This document shows, in pieces, positions 7,297 to 17,153 of a stretch of DNA of 32,133 bases (the first letter of the stretch is position 1; each line of letters starts with the position of its first letter). The position numbers were made by a program, and so were the translations under genes. Below the pieces are notes generated by a model. It made no database searches. It was not told where the DNA came from and worked only from the letters and a program-made list of their open reading frames with translations. The DNA comes from CAZAQB01 sp964487155 (GTDB lineage: Bacteria > Pseudomonadota > Gammaproteobacteria > Nitrococcales > Nitrococcaceae): assembly GCA_964487155.1 (NCBI GenBank), contig CAZAQB010000025.1, positions 1 to 32,133 on the forward strand, given 5' to 3'.

Positions 7297-7539
7297 GTGA
7301 GCGAAGTCCAAGACCACGATGCCGACCTGGACGTGCGGGGGCTGAACTGCCCTCTGCCCATCCTCAAGACCAAGAAGCGCCTGGTGAGCCTGGCGACGGG
7401 CGAGGTGCTTCGGGTGCGGGCGACCGATCCCCACTCGGTCATCGACTTCACGGCCTTCTGCGACCGCACCGGCCACCAACTGCTGTGGCGGGGGGAGCGC
7501 GACGGTGAATTCCACTTCCTGCTGCGCAAGGCCGACTGA
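7297..7539 (+). CDS. TusA-family sulfurtransferase
   Basis: An 80-residue protein with the TusA/SirA fold signature LDVRGLNCPLPILKTKK; Cys18 in the CPxP motif is the sulfur-carrying residue. The family relays persulfide sulfur, for example in tRNA thiolation or dissimilatory sulfur oxidation. The start is the GTG at 7297, just before the conserved domain; a longer frame upstream has no support. A TATAAT element lies 30 bases before it. It stands alone, not in a dsr, hdr or rhd cluster, so the specific role is open. Confidence 0.9.
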   Translation: MSEVQDHDADLDVRGLNCPLPILKTKKRLVSLATGEVLRVRATDPHSVIDFTAFCDRTGHQLLWRGERDGEFHFLLRKAD

Positions 7540-7549
7540 CGCCCCGCGC

Positions 7550-8524
7550 TCAGGCCCCCGGCAGGCCGGCCCGTGCCGCGGCCTGACGCAGGCGGCGGGC
7601 CCAGCCCCGCGGCCGGCGGTAGTGCAGCGCCAGCAACTCCGCCTTCTCACTCAGGGCCAGCAGCCGGTCGTCGCTGGTGCCCACGGCGTCCACCAGGCCC
7701 AGTTCCAGGGCCCGCTCGCCGAGCCAGTACTCGCCGGTGGCGACCCGCTCCAGGTCCAGGCCGGGCCGGTTGCGGCGGATGTGCTCCTTGAACAGGGTGT
7801 GGACCTCGTCGATCTCCTGCTGCAGCTTGGCGCGCCCGGACTCGGTGTTCTCGCCGAACAGGCTCAGGGTGCGCTTGAACTCGCCGGCGGTGAGCATCTC
7901 GTAGTCCACGTCGTGGCGCTGGAGCAGCCGGTGGAAGTTGGGCAACTGGGCCACCACGCCGATGGAGCCCACCACGGCGAACGGTGCCGCCACGATCTCG
8001 TCGGCCACGCAGGCCATCATGTAGCCGCCGCTGGCCGCCACCTGGTCGATGCACACGGTGAGCGGCACGCCGGCCTCGCGCAGCCGCAACAGCTGGGAGG
8101 CGGCCAGCCCGTAAGCGGGCACGGCGCCGCCAGGGCTCTCCAGGCGCAGCAGCGCCCGGTCGCCCTCGCGCCGGGCGGCGAGCAGCGCCGAGACCTCCTC
8201 GCGCAGGGCCTCCACCGCCGAGGCCCGCAGGTCGCCGTGGAATTCCAGCACGAACACCCGCCCCTCGGCGGTGGGCTGGTGGCGCTCGCGGCGGCGGACC
8301 TCCTTGCGCAGCCGCCGGCGCTGGCGACGGTTGCGGGCCGCGGCCTCGGCGATGGCCTGGCCCATGCGCCGGTAATGGTGATTCAGGCAGCGCACCTCCA
8401 GGCGTTCCCGTGGCGCCCCCCGGCCCCGGGCCGCGGCGGCCATGCCGGCGACCACCACCAGGACCCCCGCCACCAGGGTGGCGGTCTGGGCGAGGAACAT
8501 TCCGTACTCCCTGAGGAACTCCAT
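7550..8524 (-). CDS. sohB: Inner-membrane S49 peptidase SohB
   Basis: A 324-residue serine protease of the SppA/SohB group. A membrane anchor occupies residues about 8-32, followed by a basic linker (RNRRQRRRLRKEVRRRERH) and the S49 domain. The Ser-Lys dyad is visible: Ser165 in VAASGGYMMA and Lys217 in LTAGEFKRTLSLFGEN. LESPGGAVPAYG (129-140) is the substrate-binding strand. Length and the single protease domain fit SohB rather than the double-domain SppA. The stop lies 10 bases after the convergent TusA-family stop. It probably degrades membrane-associated or signal peptides. Confidence 0.93.
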   Translation of the reverse strand: MEFLREYGMFLAQTATLVAGVLVVVAGMAAAARGRGAPRERLEVRCLNHHYRRMGQAIAEAAARNRRQRRRLRKEVRRRERHQPTAEGRVFVLEFHGDLRASAVEALREEVSALLAARREGDRALLRLESPGGAVPAYGLAASQLLRLREAGVPLTVCIDQVAASGGYMMACVADEIVAAPFAVVGSIGVVAQLPNFHRLLQRHDVDYEMLTAGEFKRTLSLFGENTESGRAKLQQEIDEVHTLFKEHIRRNRPGLDLERVATGEYWLGERALELGLVDAVGTSDDRLLALSEKAELLALHYRRPRGWARRLRQAAARAGLPGA

Positions 8525-8574
8525 GGGTTCTCCCCGGTCCGCTTTGGCTGGCGGGTCATTGAACGCATCGGACT

Positions 8575-8871
8575 ATGACCGAGATACCCCTGGAATTCCA
8601 CGGCCGGCCGGTGCTCACCCTGCGCCAGATCGACCGCCTCAACGGCACGCCCAAGGGCACCGCATTCCGGGCCTTCAAGGTGGCCCGGGAGCGGCTGCGC
8701 CCGGGCGTGGACTTCTTCCGCGTGGACGCCGCCGAGCAGCCCGAGTGGATGGAGCGGCTGAAGGCCGCCGGGCTGCACTACGCAAGCTCCGTGCACCTGG
8801 TGCTCATTGCCCGGGACGGCTACGCGGCCCTGCAACTGGACGCCCCCTGGCCGGAGGGCCGCCATGACTGA
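8575..8871 (+). CDS. ORF6N/KilA-N-like DNA-binding domain protein
   Basis: A 98-residue protein. Residues 7-50 (FHGRPVLTLRQIDRLNGTPKGTAFRAFKVARERLRPGVDFFRV) follow the pattern of the ORF6N-type domain of phage antirepressors: strand, IDxLxGxPxGTAxRxF, helix and DYF-like end. The rest is a short helix-strand segment with no second domain. Its stop overlaps the start of ctaG by eight bases (ATGACTGA), so the two should be translationally coupled, an odd pairing for a phage-type domain. Whether it regulates oxidase assembly genes is unknown. Confidence 0.7.
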   Translation: MTEIPLEFHGRPVLTLRQIDRLNGTPKGTAFRAFKVARERLRPGVDFFRVDAAEQPEWMERLKAAGLHYASSVHLVLIARDGYAALQLDAPWPEGRHD

Positions 8872-9724
8872 GATTCTGGGCTGGCTGGCGCCCTACCAGT
8901 GGCAGCCCCTGGTGACCCTGAGCTGCGCTCTCGTCGCGCTGGCCTACCTGCGCGGTCTGCACCGTCTGGCGCCGGTGGCGCGGCCGGGCGGGGCCCGTAT
9001 CCTCGCCTTCCTGCTGGGGCTCGGCCTGATGTATGCGGTCAGCCAGACCGTGCTGGACTACTTCGCCCAGTACATGTTCTTCGTGCACCGGCTTCAGCAC
9101 CTGGTGCTGCACCACCTGGGGCCGTTTCTCGTGGCCCTGGCGGCGCCGTTGCCGGTGCTGGCCGCCGGCATGCCGGGGCCGGTGCGGCGCGGCCTGCGGC
9201 GCGGCTGGCGGCAGCCGCTGGTGCAGGGCGGCTACCGCGCCATCCAGCAGCCGCTGGTGGCCGGACTGCTGTTCGTGGGGCTGATCTACTTCTGGCTGGT
9301 GCCGGAGATCCACTTCATCGCCATGCTGAGCCGCGGCCTCTATGAGGTCATGAACTGGAGCATGGCCCTGGACGGACTGCTGTTCTGGTGGCTGATCCTG
9401 AACCCGGCGCCGCCGGGGCGGTCCCAGAGCATTGGCTACGGCGTTCGTATCGCCGTGCTGGTGGGCATCGCGGTGCCGCAGATCCTGCTCGGTGCCTACA
9501 TTACCCTGGGCGGGCCCGGGCTGTACGACGTCTACGACGTCTGCGGCCGTGCCTGGCCCCTGAACCCGGCCACCGACCAGACCATCGGCGGCGTGGTGAC
9601 CTGGATCCCCGCCGCCATGATGAGCCTGCTGGGGGTGCTGGTGGTCATGAGCTATGCGTTCCGGGACGAGCGCCACCGCCAGGCCCGGAGTGCCGCGGCG
9701 CCCGGCGCCGACCCAGTCGGTTGA
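8864..9724 (+). CDS. ctaG: Cytochrome c oxidase assembly protein, caa3-type CtaG family
   Basis: A 286-residue polytopic membrane protein with about seven helices. It carries family marks of the caa3_CtaG group: SQTVLDYFAQYMFFVHRLQHLVLHH with its His-rich segment (about 62-86), LVPEIHFIAMLSRGLYEVMNWSMALDG (about 147-173), and a late DQTIGGVVTWIPAAMMSLLG. In other bacteria this family supports CuB insertion and is unrelated to Cox11. It is followed directly by a SCO gene. With no cox11 in the oxidase cluster at the window start, this pair is the likely copper-insertion route. The ATG at 8864 overlaps the upstream gene. Confidence 0.9.
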   Translation: MTEILGWLAPYQWQPLVTLSCALVALAYLRGLHRLAPVARPGGARILAFLLGLGLMYAVSQTVLDYFAQYMFFVHRLQHLVLHHLGPFLVALAAPLPVLAAGMPGPVRRGLRRGWRQPLVQGGYRAIQQPLVAGLLFVGLIYFWLVPEIHFIAMLSRGLYEVMNWSMALDGLLFWWLILNPAPPGRSQSIGYGVRIAVLVGIAVPQILLGAYITLGGPGLYDVYDVCGRAWPLNPATDQTIGGVVTWIPAAMMSLLGVLVVMSYAFRDERHRQARSAAAPGADPVG

Positions 9725-9754
9725 GCTCCGGTGCGCAATTCAGAGGAGAACGCA

Positions 9755-10366
9755 TTGTATTTCACCGACCGTTTCCGCGTCCGCCGCGGCCTGGCCGCGG
9801 CCCTGCTGGCCGGCGCTTTGCTGCTGGCCGGCTGCAGCTCCCAGGAGCCATGGCAGACCATGGATATCTCCAGCATCATGCCGGCCCTGGAGTTCCGCCT
9901 GGTGGACGAAACCGGGCGCGAGGTCACCGCCGAGGACTACCGCGGCGAGGTCGTGCTGCTGTTCTTCGGCTTCACCTCCTGTCCGGACATCTGCCCCACC
10001 ACCCTGGCCCGCCTGTCGGCGGTGCGCCGCGGCCTGCCGGAGCAACTGGCCTCGCGGCTGCGCATCCTGTTCGTCAGCGTCGACCCGAAGCGGGACTCAC
10101 CGGCCGACCTGGCCGCCTACACCGACGCCTTCGGCGAGCGCATCACCGGACTGACCGGCGACATGAAGGCGCTACGGGCGTTGAACCGCCGTTACCGGGT
10201 CACCTTCGGCTATGGCGAGGCGGACGCCGAGGGCAACTATGAGGTCTCCCACAGCGGCGCCGTGTTCGCCTTCGGGCCCGAAGGCGCGGCGCGCCTGCTG
10301 ATCCGCGACCGGGACAGCCAGGAGGCGGTGATGGCGGATCTGCGGCGCCTCGCCGCCGCAAGCTGA
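9755..10366 (+). CDS. SCO1/SenC family copper chaperone lipoprotein
   Basis: A 203-residue periplasmic copper carrier for the CuA or CuB centre of cytochrome oxidase. An N-terminal signal ends in the lipobox LLAGC (Cys27), indicating a lipoprotein. The thioredoxin fold contains GFTSCPDICPTTL with the copper ligands C76 and C80, and the third ligand His166 in YEVSHSG. I chose TTG at 9755 because AGAGGAGA lies five bases upstream; the GTG at 9731 would lengthen the signal without a ribosome-binding site. It lies 30 bases after ctaG, presumably in one transcript. Confidence 0.93.
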   Translation: MYFTDRFRVRRGLAAALLAGALLLAGCSSQEPWQTMDISSIMPALEFRLVDETGREVTAEDYRGEVVLLFFGFTSCPDICPTTLARLSAVRRGLPEQLASRLRILFVSVDPKRDSPADLAAYTDAFGERITGLTGDMKALRALNRRYRVTFGYGEADAEGNYEVSHSGAVFAFGPEGAARLLIRDRDSQEAVMADLRRLAAAS

Positions 10367-10469
10367 GGGAGAACGGTCCCGCCGCCGCCCCGGGGAATGC
10401 ACATCGGGCGTTCAAGTGGGTATCCTGGCAGCCAAAATAACCATCAATACGCCAGCAAGGATCCCTGCC

Positions 10470-12020
10470 ATGGCGCCGCCCGTCGGCCCCGGTCCCGACA
10501 CCACCCCCGCACCGGGGGGCGTTAGCCCGGAAATCGAACGGCTGCTGCTCGCCTGCGGCAGCCTCCCCAGCCTCTCCGCGGTGGCCCTGCAGGTGCTGGA
10601 ACTGGCCCGGGAGCCGGACGTCCACCTTCGCGACCTGACTGACGTGCTGTCCCGGGACCCGGCCCTGGCGGCCAAAGTGTTGCGCATGGCCAACTCGCCG
10701 CTGTACGGACGGCGCCGGGCGGCCCAGAACCTGCGCCAGGCCCTCAGCGTGCTGGGCCTCAATGCCACCATCACCCTGGCGCTCAGCTTCTCCCTCGCCG
10801 CCGGCCAGGCCGGGGACCAGGCCGGCCCGGGCATGGGGTACTACTGGCGCCGCGCGGTCGTCGCCGCCCTGGCCGCCCGGCTGCTCGGCAAGCGCGTGGG
10901 GCTCGAATCCCTGGAGGAACTGTTCCTGGCGGGCCTGCTCCAGGATCTGGGAATGCTGGCCATGGACGCCGTCTACCCCGGGCGCTATTTCCCGCTGCTG
11001 GAAGGCCTGGAGGACCACCACGAACTGCTTGGCCGGGAGCGTCAGGCGTTCGGCACCGACCACGCCGCGGTCGGAGCCTGGCTGATGCAACGCTGGGGCC
11101 TGCCGGACTACCTGCCGCTGGCGGTCACGGCGAGCCATCAGCCGGAACCTGGTGGGTTGCCGGTCGACCTGCAACGCTTTCTCGGCTGCGTGGCGGTGGC
11201 GGCCGCAGTGGCGGAGATCTACGCGGGGGACGACTCCACGGCCGCCACCCGGCGCGCCGCCGAGGCTGCGCGGGACTGGCTCGGCCTGGAGCAGGAACAG
11301 CTCAGCCAGGTGCTGGAGGAAGTGGCCGCCACGCTGCCCGACATGGAGACCCTGTTCGACGTCCAGCTGCTGGCACCGGGGCAGATCCAGGGCATCACCG
11401 CCCAGGCCCAGGAGCTGCTGGCGCTGCGCCAGCTGCTGCTGATCCAGCAGGTGGACGAGCACAGCGCCCGCACCGAGCAGCTGGAGCAGGCCAACCGGCG
11501 CCTGCGCGAGGCAGGCCGGCGGGACGTGCTCACCGGCCTCTACAACCGGGGCCATCTGGACGAGGTGTTGGAGGTGGAATTCGATCAGGCCAGCCGCCAG
11601 GGCTGGCCCCTGACCCTGGGTTTCGTGGACCTGGATCACTTCAAGTCGGTGAACGACCGCTACGGCCACGTGGCCGGCGACCGGGTACTGGCACGGATGG
11701 CGGAGGTGTTGGGCAGCCAGCTCCGGGCCGGTGACCTGGCCGTCCGCTACGGCGGCGAGGAGTTCGTGGTCCTTCTGCCCGGCGTCAGCGGGGCCACCGC
11801 CGCCGGGGTCTTTGAACGGGTGCGCCGGGCCCTGGAGCGGGCGGTGCCCACCCTGGATGACGGCACCGCGGTGGCGGTGACCGCTTCGATCGGTGTCGCC
11901 AGCCACATGGATGGGGCTCTGCGCCGAGCCTGTCCTCAGGAGTTGGTGCAGGCCGCCGACGCCGCCCTCTACGCCGCCAAGCGCGCCGGCCGCAACCGGG
12001 TGGCGCGGGCCGAGGACTGA
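10470..12020 (+). CDS. HDOD-GGDEF signalling protein (probable diguanylate cyclase)
   Basis: About 516 residues. An N-terminal HDOD domain (about 20-225; SPEIERLLLACGSLPSLSAVALQVLEL, LSRDPALAAKVLRMANSPLYG) is joined by a helical linker (QVDEHSARTEQLEQANRRLREAGRRD) to a C-terminal GGDEF domain. The cyclase motif is GGEEF (428-432) with LTGLYNRGHLDE and DLDHFKSVNDRYGH intact, so it should make cyclic di-GMP. An RAGD inhibitory site lies five residues before GGEEF, predicting product feedback. HDOD is a non-catalytic relative of HD phosphohydrolases. ATG 10470 has AAGGA at eight bases; GTG 10416 is an alternative. No transmembrane or receiver domain is seen. Confidence 0.9.
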   Translation: MAPPVGPGPDTTPAPGGVSPEIERLLLACGSLPSLSAVALQVLELAREPDVHLRDLTDVLSRDPALAAKVLRMANSPLYGRRRAAQNLRQALSVLGLNATITLALSFSLAAGQAGDQAGPGMGYYWRRAVVAALAARLLGKRVGLESLEELFLAGLLQDLGMLAMDAVYPGRYFPLLEGLEDHHELLGRERQAFGTDHAAVGAWLMQRWGLPDYLPLAVTASHQPEPGGLPVDLQRFLGCVAVAAAVAEIYAGDDSTAATRRAAEAARDWLGLEQEQLSQVLEEVAATLPDMETLFDVQLLAPGQIQGITAQAQELLALRQLLLIQQVDEHSARTEQLEQANRRLREAGRRDVLTGLYNRGHLDEVLEVEFDQASRQGWPLTLGFVDLDHFKSVNDRYGHVAGDRVLARMAEVLGSQLRAGDLAVRYGGEEFVVLLPGVSGATAAGVFERVRRALERAVPTLDDGTAVAVTASIGVASHMDGALRRACPQELVQAADAALYAAKRAGRNRVARAED

Positions 12021-12021
12021 C

Positions 12022-12741
12022 ATGACCGGCAACCCCATGGCGACCCTGGGTCTGCTGGGCGGTATGAGCTGGGAGTCGACCATTCCCTACTACCGGGTCA
12101 TCAACGAGACCGTGCGCGAGCGGCTGGGGGGTCACCACAGCGCGCCGCTGGTCCTCTACAGCGTGGATTTCGCCGCCATCGAGGCGCTCCAGGCCCGAGG
12201 CGACTGGGATGCAGCCGGGCGGTTGCTGGTGGAAGCCGGCGCCGCCCTGGAGCGGGCCGGTGCCCAGGCGCTGGTGCTCTGCACCAACACCATGCACCGG
12301 GTCGCGGACGCCGTGGAGGCCGGGGTGGGCCTGCCGCTGCTGCACATCGCCGATGCCACCGGCGCGGCGGTGTGTGCCGCCGGCCTGGCCCGGGTGGGGC
12401 TGCTGGGCACACGGTTCACCATGGAGCAGGCGTTCTATCGGGAGCGGCTCGCCAGCAGCGCCGGCGTAGAGGTGCTGGTGCCGGGGGCCGAGGACCGGGA
12501 TCAGGTGCACCGGATCATCTACCAGGAGCTTTGCCACGGCGAACTCCGCGACGCTTCCCGGGAGTGTTTCCGGGCGGTGATCGGGCGACTGGTGGAGGCC
12601 GGCGCCCAGGGGGTGATTCTGGGATGCACCGAGATTGGCCTGCTGGTGGGCCCCAGGCAGTCACCCGTACCGCTGTTCGATACCGCAGCGCTGCATGCCC
12701 GGCACGCGGCGCTGTGGGCCCTTGATGAAAATCAGCGATAG
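12022..12741 (+). CDS. Aspartate/glutamate racemase family protein
   Basis: A 239-residue enzyme of the two-cysteine racemase fold. The N-terminal LGLLGGMSWEST loop and both catalytic cysteines are present: Cys87 in LCTNTMH and Cys202 in LGCTEIGLL. The Asp/Glu racemase (YgeA-like) branch is indicated by GGMSWEST and the TEI after the second Cys; substrate is not certain. The ATG starts one base after the stop of the GGDEF gene, and a DUF302 gene follows after 11 bases, so the three are probably cotranscribed, although no functional link is evident. Confidence 0.87.
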   Translation: MTGNPMATLGLLGGMSWESTIPYYRVINETVRERLGGHHSAPLVLYSVDFAAIEALQARGDWDAAGRLLVEAGAALERAGAQALVLCTNTMHRVADAVEAGVGLPLLHIADATGAAVCAAGLARVGLLGTRFTMEQAFYRERLASSAGVEVLVPGAEDRDQVHRIIYQELCHGELRDASRECFRAVIGRLVEAGAQGVILGCTEIGLLVGPRQSPVPLFDTAALHARHAALWALDENQR

Positions 12742-12752
12742 GAGCCTGAGGC

Positions 12753-13205
12753 ATGACCCGGATTCTGACGTTCACAGTGCTGTTGGTATGGGCCTCGGTG
12801 GCTGTGGCCGCGTCCGAGGGGATGGTGCGGGTAAAGAGCGCCCACGACGTGGCAAGCACCGCCGACCGGTTGGCCGGCCTGGTGGAGCGCAAGGGTCTGA
12901 CCCTGTTCGCCCGGGTGGATCATGCCGAGGGCGCGCGGGGGGTTGACCTGGCCCTGCGGCCCACCGAGCTGCTGATCTTCGGCAACCCCAGGGTGGGCAC
13001 GCCGCTGATGCAGTGCCGCCAGGAGGTGGCCCTGGATCTGCCTCAGAAGGCCCTGGTCTGGGAGGATGCCGAAGGCCAGGTGTGGATCGGCTACAACGCG
13101 CCGGCCTACCTGGCCGAGCGCCACGCCGTGGCCGGCTGCGGCGCCGTGCTGGAGAAGATCCAGGGCGCCCTGGCCGGGCTCGCCGGCGCCGCCGCCGCGC
13201 CCTGA
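12753..13205 (+). CDS. Secreted DUF302 domain protein
   Basis: A 150-residue protein with a cleavable signal peptide (MTRILTFTVLLVWASVAVAA, cut after about residue 20) and a DUF302 domain: KSAHDVASTADRLAGLVERKGLTLFARVDHA, then LRPTELLIFGNPRVGTPLMQ, a DLPQKALVWEDAEGQVWIGYN stretch and a C-terminal helix. DUF302 proteins are widespread periplasmic proteins of unknown biochemical role. It is the last gene before a REP pair, which may serve as its 3' structure. Confidence 0.85.
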   Translation: MTRILTFTVLLVWASVAVAASEGMVRVKSAHDVASTADRLAGLVERKGLTLFARVDHAEGARGVDLALRPTELLIFGNPRVGTPLMQCRQEVALDLPQKALVWEDAEGQVWIGYNAPAYLAERHAVAGCGAVLEKIQGALAGLAGAAAAP

Positions 13206-13207
13206 GA

Positions 13208-13305
13208 CGCCGAATGCGGCGCGTTGCGCCTTATCCGGCCTCATGCCAGGCGCCGGAGCGAAACCCGCGTAGGCCGGATAAGGCGCGCCAGCGCCGCATC
13301 CGGCG
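13208..13305. repeat. REP palindrome pair
   Basis: CGCCGAATGCGGCGCG...CGCCTTATCCGGCC and the inverted GTAGGCCGGATAAGGCGCGC...CGCATCCGGCG face each other over about 98 bases, starting two bases after the DUF302 stop. The left unit has one substitution (GAATG for GGATG). It is likely to act as a 3' mRNA hairpin. Confidence 0.82.
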
Positions 13306-13451
13306 CAAGCCTCGCGCCCAGGCTCCAGCCCTTGACGCGGCACTCGGGCTCGCGCCGGCTAACGCCTGCCCCGCCAGCGGTGTACCATGCCGGGCCGTGT
13401 GGCGGGCCCGGGCCATCCGGGGGCTGCGGGGCGACGGCGGCAGGCGGGTGC

Positions 13452-14096
13452 ATGTCCAGGCTGCGCAGGCTCAACGACTACTTCAGCATGCTGGTGGTGG
13501 ACCATGGCCTGTTCCGGGAGGTCTACCCCAACCTGTTCCAGCTCTCGTCCGAGGCCTACCGCAGCAGCCAGCCCTCGCCCCGGCAGCTGCGCCGCTACCA
13601 GCGCCGGCTCGGCATCCGCACCGTTGTCAACCTTCGGGGCCCCAACGAGTTCGGCTCCTACCGCTTGGAGCGCGATGCCTGCGCCCAGCTTGGTATCACC
13701 ATGGTCGACTTCCGCATGGGCTCCCGGCGCCTGCCCAGCAAGGAGACCATCCGCGAGGCGGCCCGCCTGTTCCAGGAGGTTGACTACCCGGTGCTGATGC
13801 ACTGCAAGGCCGGCGCCGACCGGGTGGGGCTGATGAGCATGCTCTACCTGCACCTGCGCCAGGGCCGGCCGATCCGGGAGCTGCGCCAGCTGCACTGGAA
13901 GTACGGCCATTTCCGCACCGCCAACACCGGCCTGCTGGACCACTTTTTCGAGGCCTACCTGCGCGACACCGCCGAGGAGCCCATGACCCTGCTGGAGTGG
14001 GTGGAGCGCAAGTACGACCGCGAGCAGCTGCGGGCGGCCTACCGGCCCCGGGCCGTGGCAAGTTTCGTGGTCGACCGCATCCTGCGGCGGGAATAG
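13452..14096 (+). CDS. Cysteine-based (dual-specificity-like) phosphatase
   Basis: A 214-residue protein with the PTP signature HCKAGADRVG (His117, Cys118, Arg124: C-x5-R) and a candidate general-acid Asp86 in MVDFRMGSRR. The fold is set up by YRSSQPSPRQLRRYQRRLGIRTVVNLRG, typical of bacterial tyrosine-phosphatase-like enzymes. It lies seven bases before the msbA start, so the two are cotranscribed. A role in dephosphorylating a lipid A or other envelope intermediate is a context-based guess; protein phosphotyrosine is the alternative. ATG 13452 is the start nearest the conserved domain. Confidence 0.85.
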   Translation: MSRLRRLNDYFSMLVVDHGLFREVYPNLFQLSSEAYRSSQPSPRQLRRYQRRLGIRTVVNLRGPNEFGSYRLERDACAQLGITMVDFRMGSRRLPSKETIREAARLFQEVDYPVLMHCKAGADRVGLMSMLYLHLRQGRPIRELRQLHWKYGHFRTANTGLLDHFFEAYLRDTAEEPMTLLEWVERKYDREQLRAAYRPRAVASFVVDRILRRE

Positions 14097-14102
14097 CGCA
14101 AC

Positions 14103-15863
<1,761 letters not shown>

Positions 15864-16271
15864 GACGAAACGGCCCGGCCGTCAGGCCCACCCCACCGAC
15901 GCCAAAGCTCGCCATCCGGTGCCAACGCCGCCGGACCTCCGCGGCAGAACCGGCCGCCGCAATGGACCATTCCCCCCGCCGATGGGCTGCGCTAGGGTAC
16001 GGGCAGTGCCGAGCCTCCCAAACCGGAAAGTCAATGGACGACCAACCGCCAGCCACCGCTCGGAACCCGACCCCCAGGCCGCCTATACCCATATGGCTGG
16101 CAGCGGCCGCGTATCACGCAGCGGCGGCATGGTTTAAGGATGCCGCCAATGTGGCAGCGGAGCCCGTATGTGCCGGAATCAAAAGGGGGTATGGTGCCCT
16201 GAGGCACTAGGGTATGGCTCGACAGGGCCAAGAACTGCCGGTCATACGCGGAAAGTTTCCGGAGAGTAACT
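15864..16271. other. Transition region without a confident gene
   Basis: About 400 bases between msbA and the first cassette. GC falls along it. It contains small palindromes (CGGAAAGTTTCCG near 16250-16262; GTGCC-CTGA-GGCAC near 16193-16206) but no integrase, tRNA or clear promoter. One weak ORF (16034-16210) is listed separately. It may hold the degraded left end of the island. Confidence 0.6.
16034..16210 (+). CDS. Possible small Ala/Pro-rich protein
   Basis: A 58-residue ORF, MDDQPPATARNPTPRPPIPI followed by an Ala-rich helix (WLAAAAYHAAAAWF). GGAAAG lies four bases before the ATG. I recognise no family, and the ORF could be chance in GC-rich sequence. Confidence 0.28.
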   Translation: MDDQPPATARNPTPRPPIPIWLAAAAYHAAAAWFKDAANVAAEPVCAGIKRGYGALRH

Positions 16272-16287
16272 GTTAGGCCAATTAAGA

Positions 16288-17034
16288 ATGGGAGTCAAAA
16301 AATCGCTATTTGGTCGTGTCAAGACCGTGACTTGCGATCGCTGCGGCCGTGCCGAAAAGCCAACCTACGTATGGGCCGCATTTTGTGAACAATGTAACTC
16401 CATCCCCGCCACCTCACTTAGAAATGAAGATATTGGTGACGAAGGGTGGACTTCATTTAATCGCGGCGAAACAAAACAACTAAGATGCTCTTTGTGTGGT
16501 AAATCTGGAACTCCTGAAGCTATTAGTCATGTCTGTATCGCGTGCTATGCACAACACCCCGATACCACTCATGAGGGGGGCTGGGGATATGCGCCGCATA
16601 AAGTAGGCGACGTCGAGGTGGACCATTGTTATTGGTGTAGCGGGATATGTATCCGAAAGAAAGAGTCCCATAACGAAACGCGTAGAACCTACTACAAGGT
16701 AGGGAGCAAACAACCTGTCGAAGAACCTTTTGTTTGTTCACATGACTATGAACGGTTAAGAGAAAGACAGAGGCATTGCGAGCATGACTACATTACGGTG
16801 TTTTCTGATGCTCGTACTGAGAAGCAGGCTAAGGCCATTGAGGAAGACTTACGTCAACAGCCGATTGTAGTAACAATGATGCAATCCGACATGGCTGGCC
16901 TGGAACATAACATGGCTTACGCTTCCGGCGGCTCAACACATTTCTGGTGCTGTAAGTGCGGCTTTTATCGTAATTTGAATCCGAGTAGATATGGCCTCTT
17001 GCCAGCTAGCGGCGATGGGGACCGTGAGAGATGA
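16288..17034 (+). CDS. Multi-zinc-ribbon protein of unknown function
   Basis: A 248-residue protein dominated by cysteine pairs. Two tandem zinc-ribbon-like modules are seen: C16-x2-C19...C33-x2-C36 and C67-x2-C70...C83-x2-C86. Then come C114-x2-C117 with C121, C150-x-H152, C164-x-H166 and a late C221/C222-x-C224. There is no signal or membrane segment. I recognise no family or catalytic motif; nucleic-acid or protein binding is plausible for such ribbons. Codon use is clearly more AT-rich than the flanking genes (many AAA, GAA, TAT, ATT). The ATG lies 15 bases inside the cassette boundary, as is common for cassette genes. Confidence 0.85.
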   Translation: MGVKKSLFGRVKTVTCDRCGRAEKPTYVWAAFCEQCNSIPATSLRNEDIGDEGWTSFNRGETKQLRCSLCGKSGTPEAISHVCIACYAQHPDTTHEGGWGYAPHKVGDVEVDHCYWCSGICIRKKESHNETRRTYYKVGSKQPVEEPFVCSHDYERLRERQRHCEHDYITVFSDARTEKQAKAIEEDLRQQPIVVTMMQSDMAGLEHNMAYASGGSTHFWCCKCGFYRNLNPSRYGLLPASGDGDRER

Positions 17035-17041
17035 AACCATG

Positions 17042-17129
17042 GCCTAACGAACAGCTTTAACTCGGACGGCAAAAAGCCCCGCTCGTTCCTTGCTCTGCTT
17101 TTTGCCCCCGGTTAAGCTGGACTTTAAGC
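17042..17129 (+). repeat. attC-like recombination site 1
   Basis: The order matches an attC: R'' GCCTAAC (17042-17048), a 5-base spacer, L'' GCTTTAAC (17054-17061), a stem GGCAAAAAGC/GCTTTTTGCC (17068-17077 and 17097-17106), L' GTTAAGC (17111-17117), a 5-base spacer and an R' TTTAAGC (17123-17129). L'' has one base more than L', the extrahelical base expected of attC sites. The R' core lacks the leading G of GTTRRRY, so it may be inactive. It begins seven bases after the zinc-ribbon gene stop. Confidence 0.65.
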
Positions 17130-17153
17130 GGCAGATGATCGAGGGTCGGTGCT

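Noticed and set aside
16150..16272. Possible attI site or integrase relic left of the first cassette
   Set aside because: Only the GTTAGGC core is present. No divergent integrase frame, no tyrosine-recombinase motif and no paired simple sites could be found.
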